Assembly: GCA_032718475.1 (NCBI GenBank)
Contig: JAUCBJ010001523.1
Span: 1 to 38,850 of the forward strand
Direction: 5' to 3'
Source of the DNA: Nemertoderma westbladi
Taxonomy: Eukaryota; Xenacoelomorpha; Nemertodermatida; Nemertodermatidae
DNA: 38,850 nucleotides
The notes beneath the pieces were generated by a model, which was given only the letters and a program-made list of their open reading frames with translations, was not told where the DNA came from and ran no database searches. This document shows, piece by piece, positions 37,430 to 38,850 of this stretch (position 1 is the stretch's first letter; every line of letters begins with the position of its first letter). A program made the translations under genes and the position numbers.

Positions 37430-38850
37430 TTGGCCAGGGACCGCTAAGGGCAGCCCTTGTCCTTTAGACCTAGCGAGTTACCAAATCCACCTCTACAGGC
37501 AGCAGGAAGTTGGCGATTATCGAATTAACTCATCCAACTTAACGAGATCCATGTGCTCCATGTACCGAGACGCAAAAGTTAACTAAAAAAATGTAAAGTT
37601 ATCTTTGTACATTATTTCAGGGAATACGTCCTTGTCCTTTAGACCTAGCGAGTTACCAAATCCACCTCTACAGGCAGCAGGAAGTTGGCGATTATCGAAT
37701 TAACTCATCCAACTTAACGAGATCGAGATTGGTTTGATGATATGTTATGATATGATATGTTATATCGATCAACAGAATCCGTCGATCTTTTTTCTTGTTT
37801 TCGATCATCGAATTTTGTATGACGATTTCTTGATGTTGAAGAAATCGAGACGCAAAAGTTAACTAAAAAAAAGTAAAGTTATCTTTGGACATTATTTCAG
37901 GGAATACGTCCTTGTCCTTTAGACCTAGCGAGTTACCAAATCCACCTCTACAGGCAGCAGGAAGTTGGCAATTATCGAATTAACTCATCCAACTTAACGA
38001 GATCGAGATTGGTTTGATGATATGTTATGATATGATATGTTATATCGATCAACAGAATCCGTCGATCTTTTTTCTTGTTTTCGATCATCGAATTTTGTAT
38101 GACGATTTCCTGATGTTGAAGAAATCGAGACGCAAAAGTTAACTAAAAAAAAGTAAAGTTATCTTTGTACATTATTTCAGGGAATACATCCTTGTCCTTT
38201 AGACCTAGCGAGTTACCAAATCCACCTCTACAGGCAGCAGGAAGTTGGCGATTATCGAATTTTGTATGACGATTTCTTGATGTTGAAGAAATAGAGACGC
38301 AAAAGTCAACTAAAAAAAAGTAAAGTTATCTTTGTACATTATTTCAGGGAATACGTCCTTGTCCTTTAGACCTAGCGAGTTACCAAATCCACCTCTTGTT
38401 TTCGAAGATGATTTCTTGGTGTTTATAATATCGAGACACAAAAGTTAACTAAAAAAAAGTAAAGTTATCTTTGTACATTATTTCAGGGAATACGTCCTTG
38501 TCCTTTAGACCTAGCGAGTTACCAAATCCACCTCTACAGGCAGCAGGAAGTTGGCGATTATCGAATTTTGTATGACGATTTCTTGATGTTGAAGAAATCG
38601 AGACGCAAAAGTCAACTAAAAAAAGTAAAGTTATCTTTGTACATTATTTCAGGGAATACGTCCTTGTCCTTTAGACCTAGCGAGTTACCAAATCCACCTC
38701 TACAGGCAGCAGGAAGTTGGCGATTATCGAATTTTGTATGACGATTTCTTGATGTTGAAGAAATCGAGACGCAAAAGTCAACTAAAAAAAAGTAAAGTTA
38801 TCTTTGTACATTATTTCAGGGAATACGTCCTTGTCCTTTAGACCTAGCGA
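37430..38850 (+). repeat. Modular satellite, units of 280, 167 and 139 bp
   Basis: The landmark CTTGTCCTTTAGACC occurs at 37456, 37631, 37911, 38191, 38358, 38497, 38663 and 38830, giving intervals 175, 280, 280, 167, 139, 166 and 167. The shared block runs from GGGAATACGTCC through TTACCAAATCC to GAAGTTGGCGATTATCGAATT. The 280-bp unit has an extra 113 bp between two copies of ATCGAATT; the 167-bp unit is exactly what deletion between those copies would give. From the second copy on, each unit has TACATTATTTCAG|G, a good splice-acceptor match, before the shared block. The block is open in one frame (PLDLASYQIHLYRQQE). The array runs off the window. Confidence 0.9.

Overview
The window is nuclear DNA of an animal, probably a marine invertebrate. 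The signs are two animal nuclear gene families (an ATR N-terminal region and a BAF-fold protein), a complete BEL/Pao retrotransposon coding region, LINE and Ty3/gypsy debris, a long satellite, and very dense non-autonomous DNA transposons. No bacterial operons, rRNA, tRNA or CRISPR array are seen. The palindrome TAGGCCTA recurs often. I cannot name the species.

Left flank (1-5100): a BAF-like ORF (242-682, minus) and a 629-codon ORF (2410-4299, minus) that resembles the N-terminal HEAT region of the checkpoint kinase ATR. The ATR ORF has no introns and runs directly into a Ty3/gypsy reverse-transcriptase fragment, which itself runs into a 12-bp tandem array. A 172-bp second copy of part of the ATR ORF opens the window. 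A foldback element with a 98-bp perfect inverted repeat lies at 4556-5069.

Middle (5390-21900): at least a dozen mostly non-coding elements. Their inverted ends are built from many copies of a short word, and each element has its own word. They are nested: W3 sits at the very end of W2; W4 and W8 sit in W3; W5 in W4; a TTGCTC array in W5; W7 in that array; W9 in W8. Four of them (W2, W3, W5, W11) begin with CAGT and have exact 5-bp target-site duplications. W8 has an 8-bp and W9 a 9-bp duplication. This nested word-array family is the best candidate for an undescribed system. The long leucine/cysteine-rich and VQT/CRQ-rich reading frames here are only translations of short tandem repeats.

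Right part (about 22985-35920): a BEL/Pao retrotransposon on the minus strand. In transcription order it has a promoter-like TATA/CCAAT region near 35870-35920, a long leader, a 275-codon ORF ending at a consensus splice donor, gag (941 codons), one in-frame amber codon, then pol with protease, RT, RNase H, integrase and a DUF5641-like end. No matching pair of LTRs could be recognised.

Right end (36300-38850): low-complexity DNA, a pair of about 95-bp direct repeats, and a modular satellite with 280, 167 and 139-bp units. Each unit carries a splice-acceptor-like site in front of an exon-like block.
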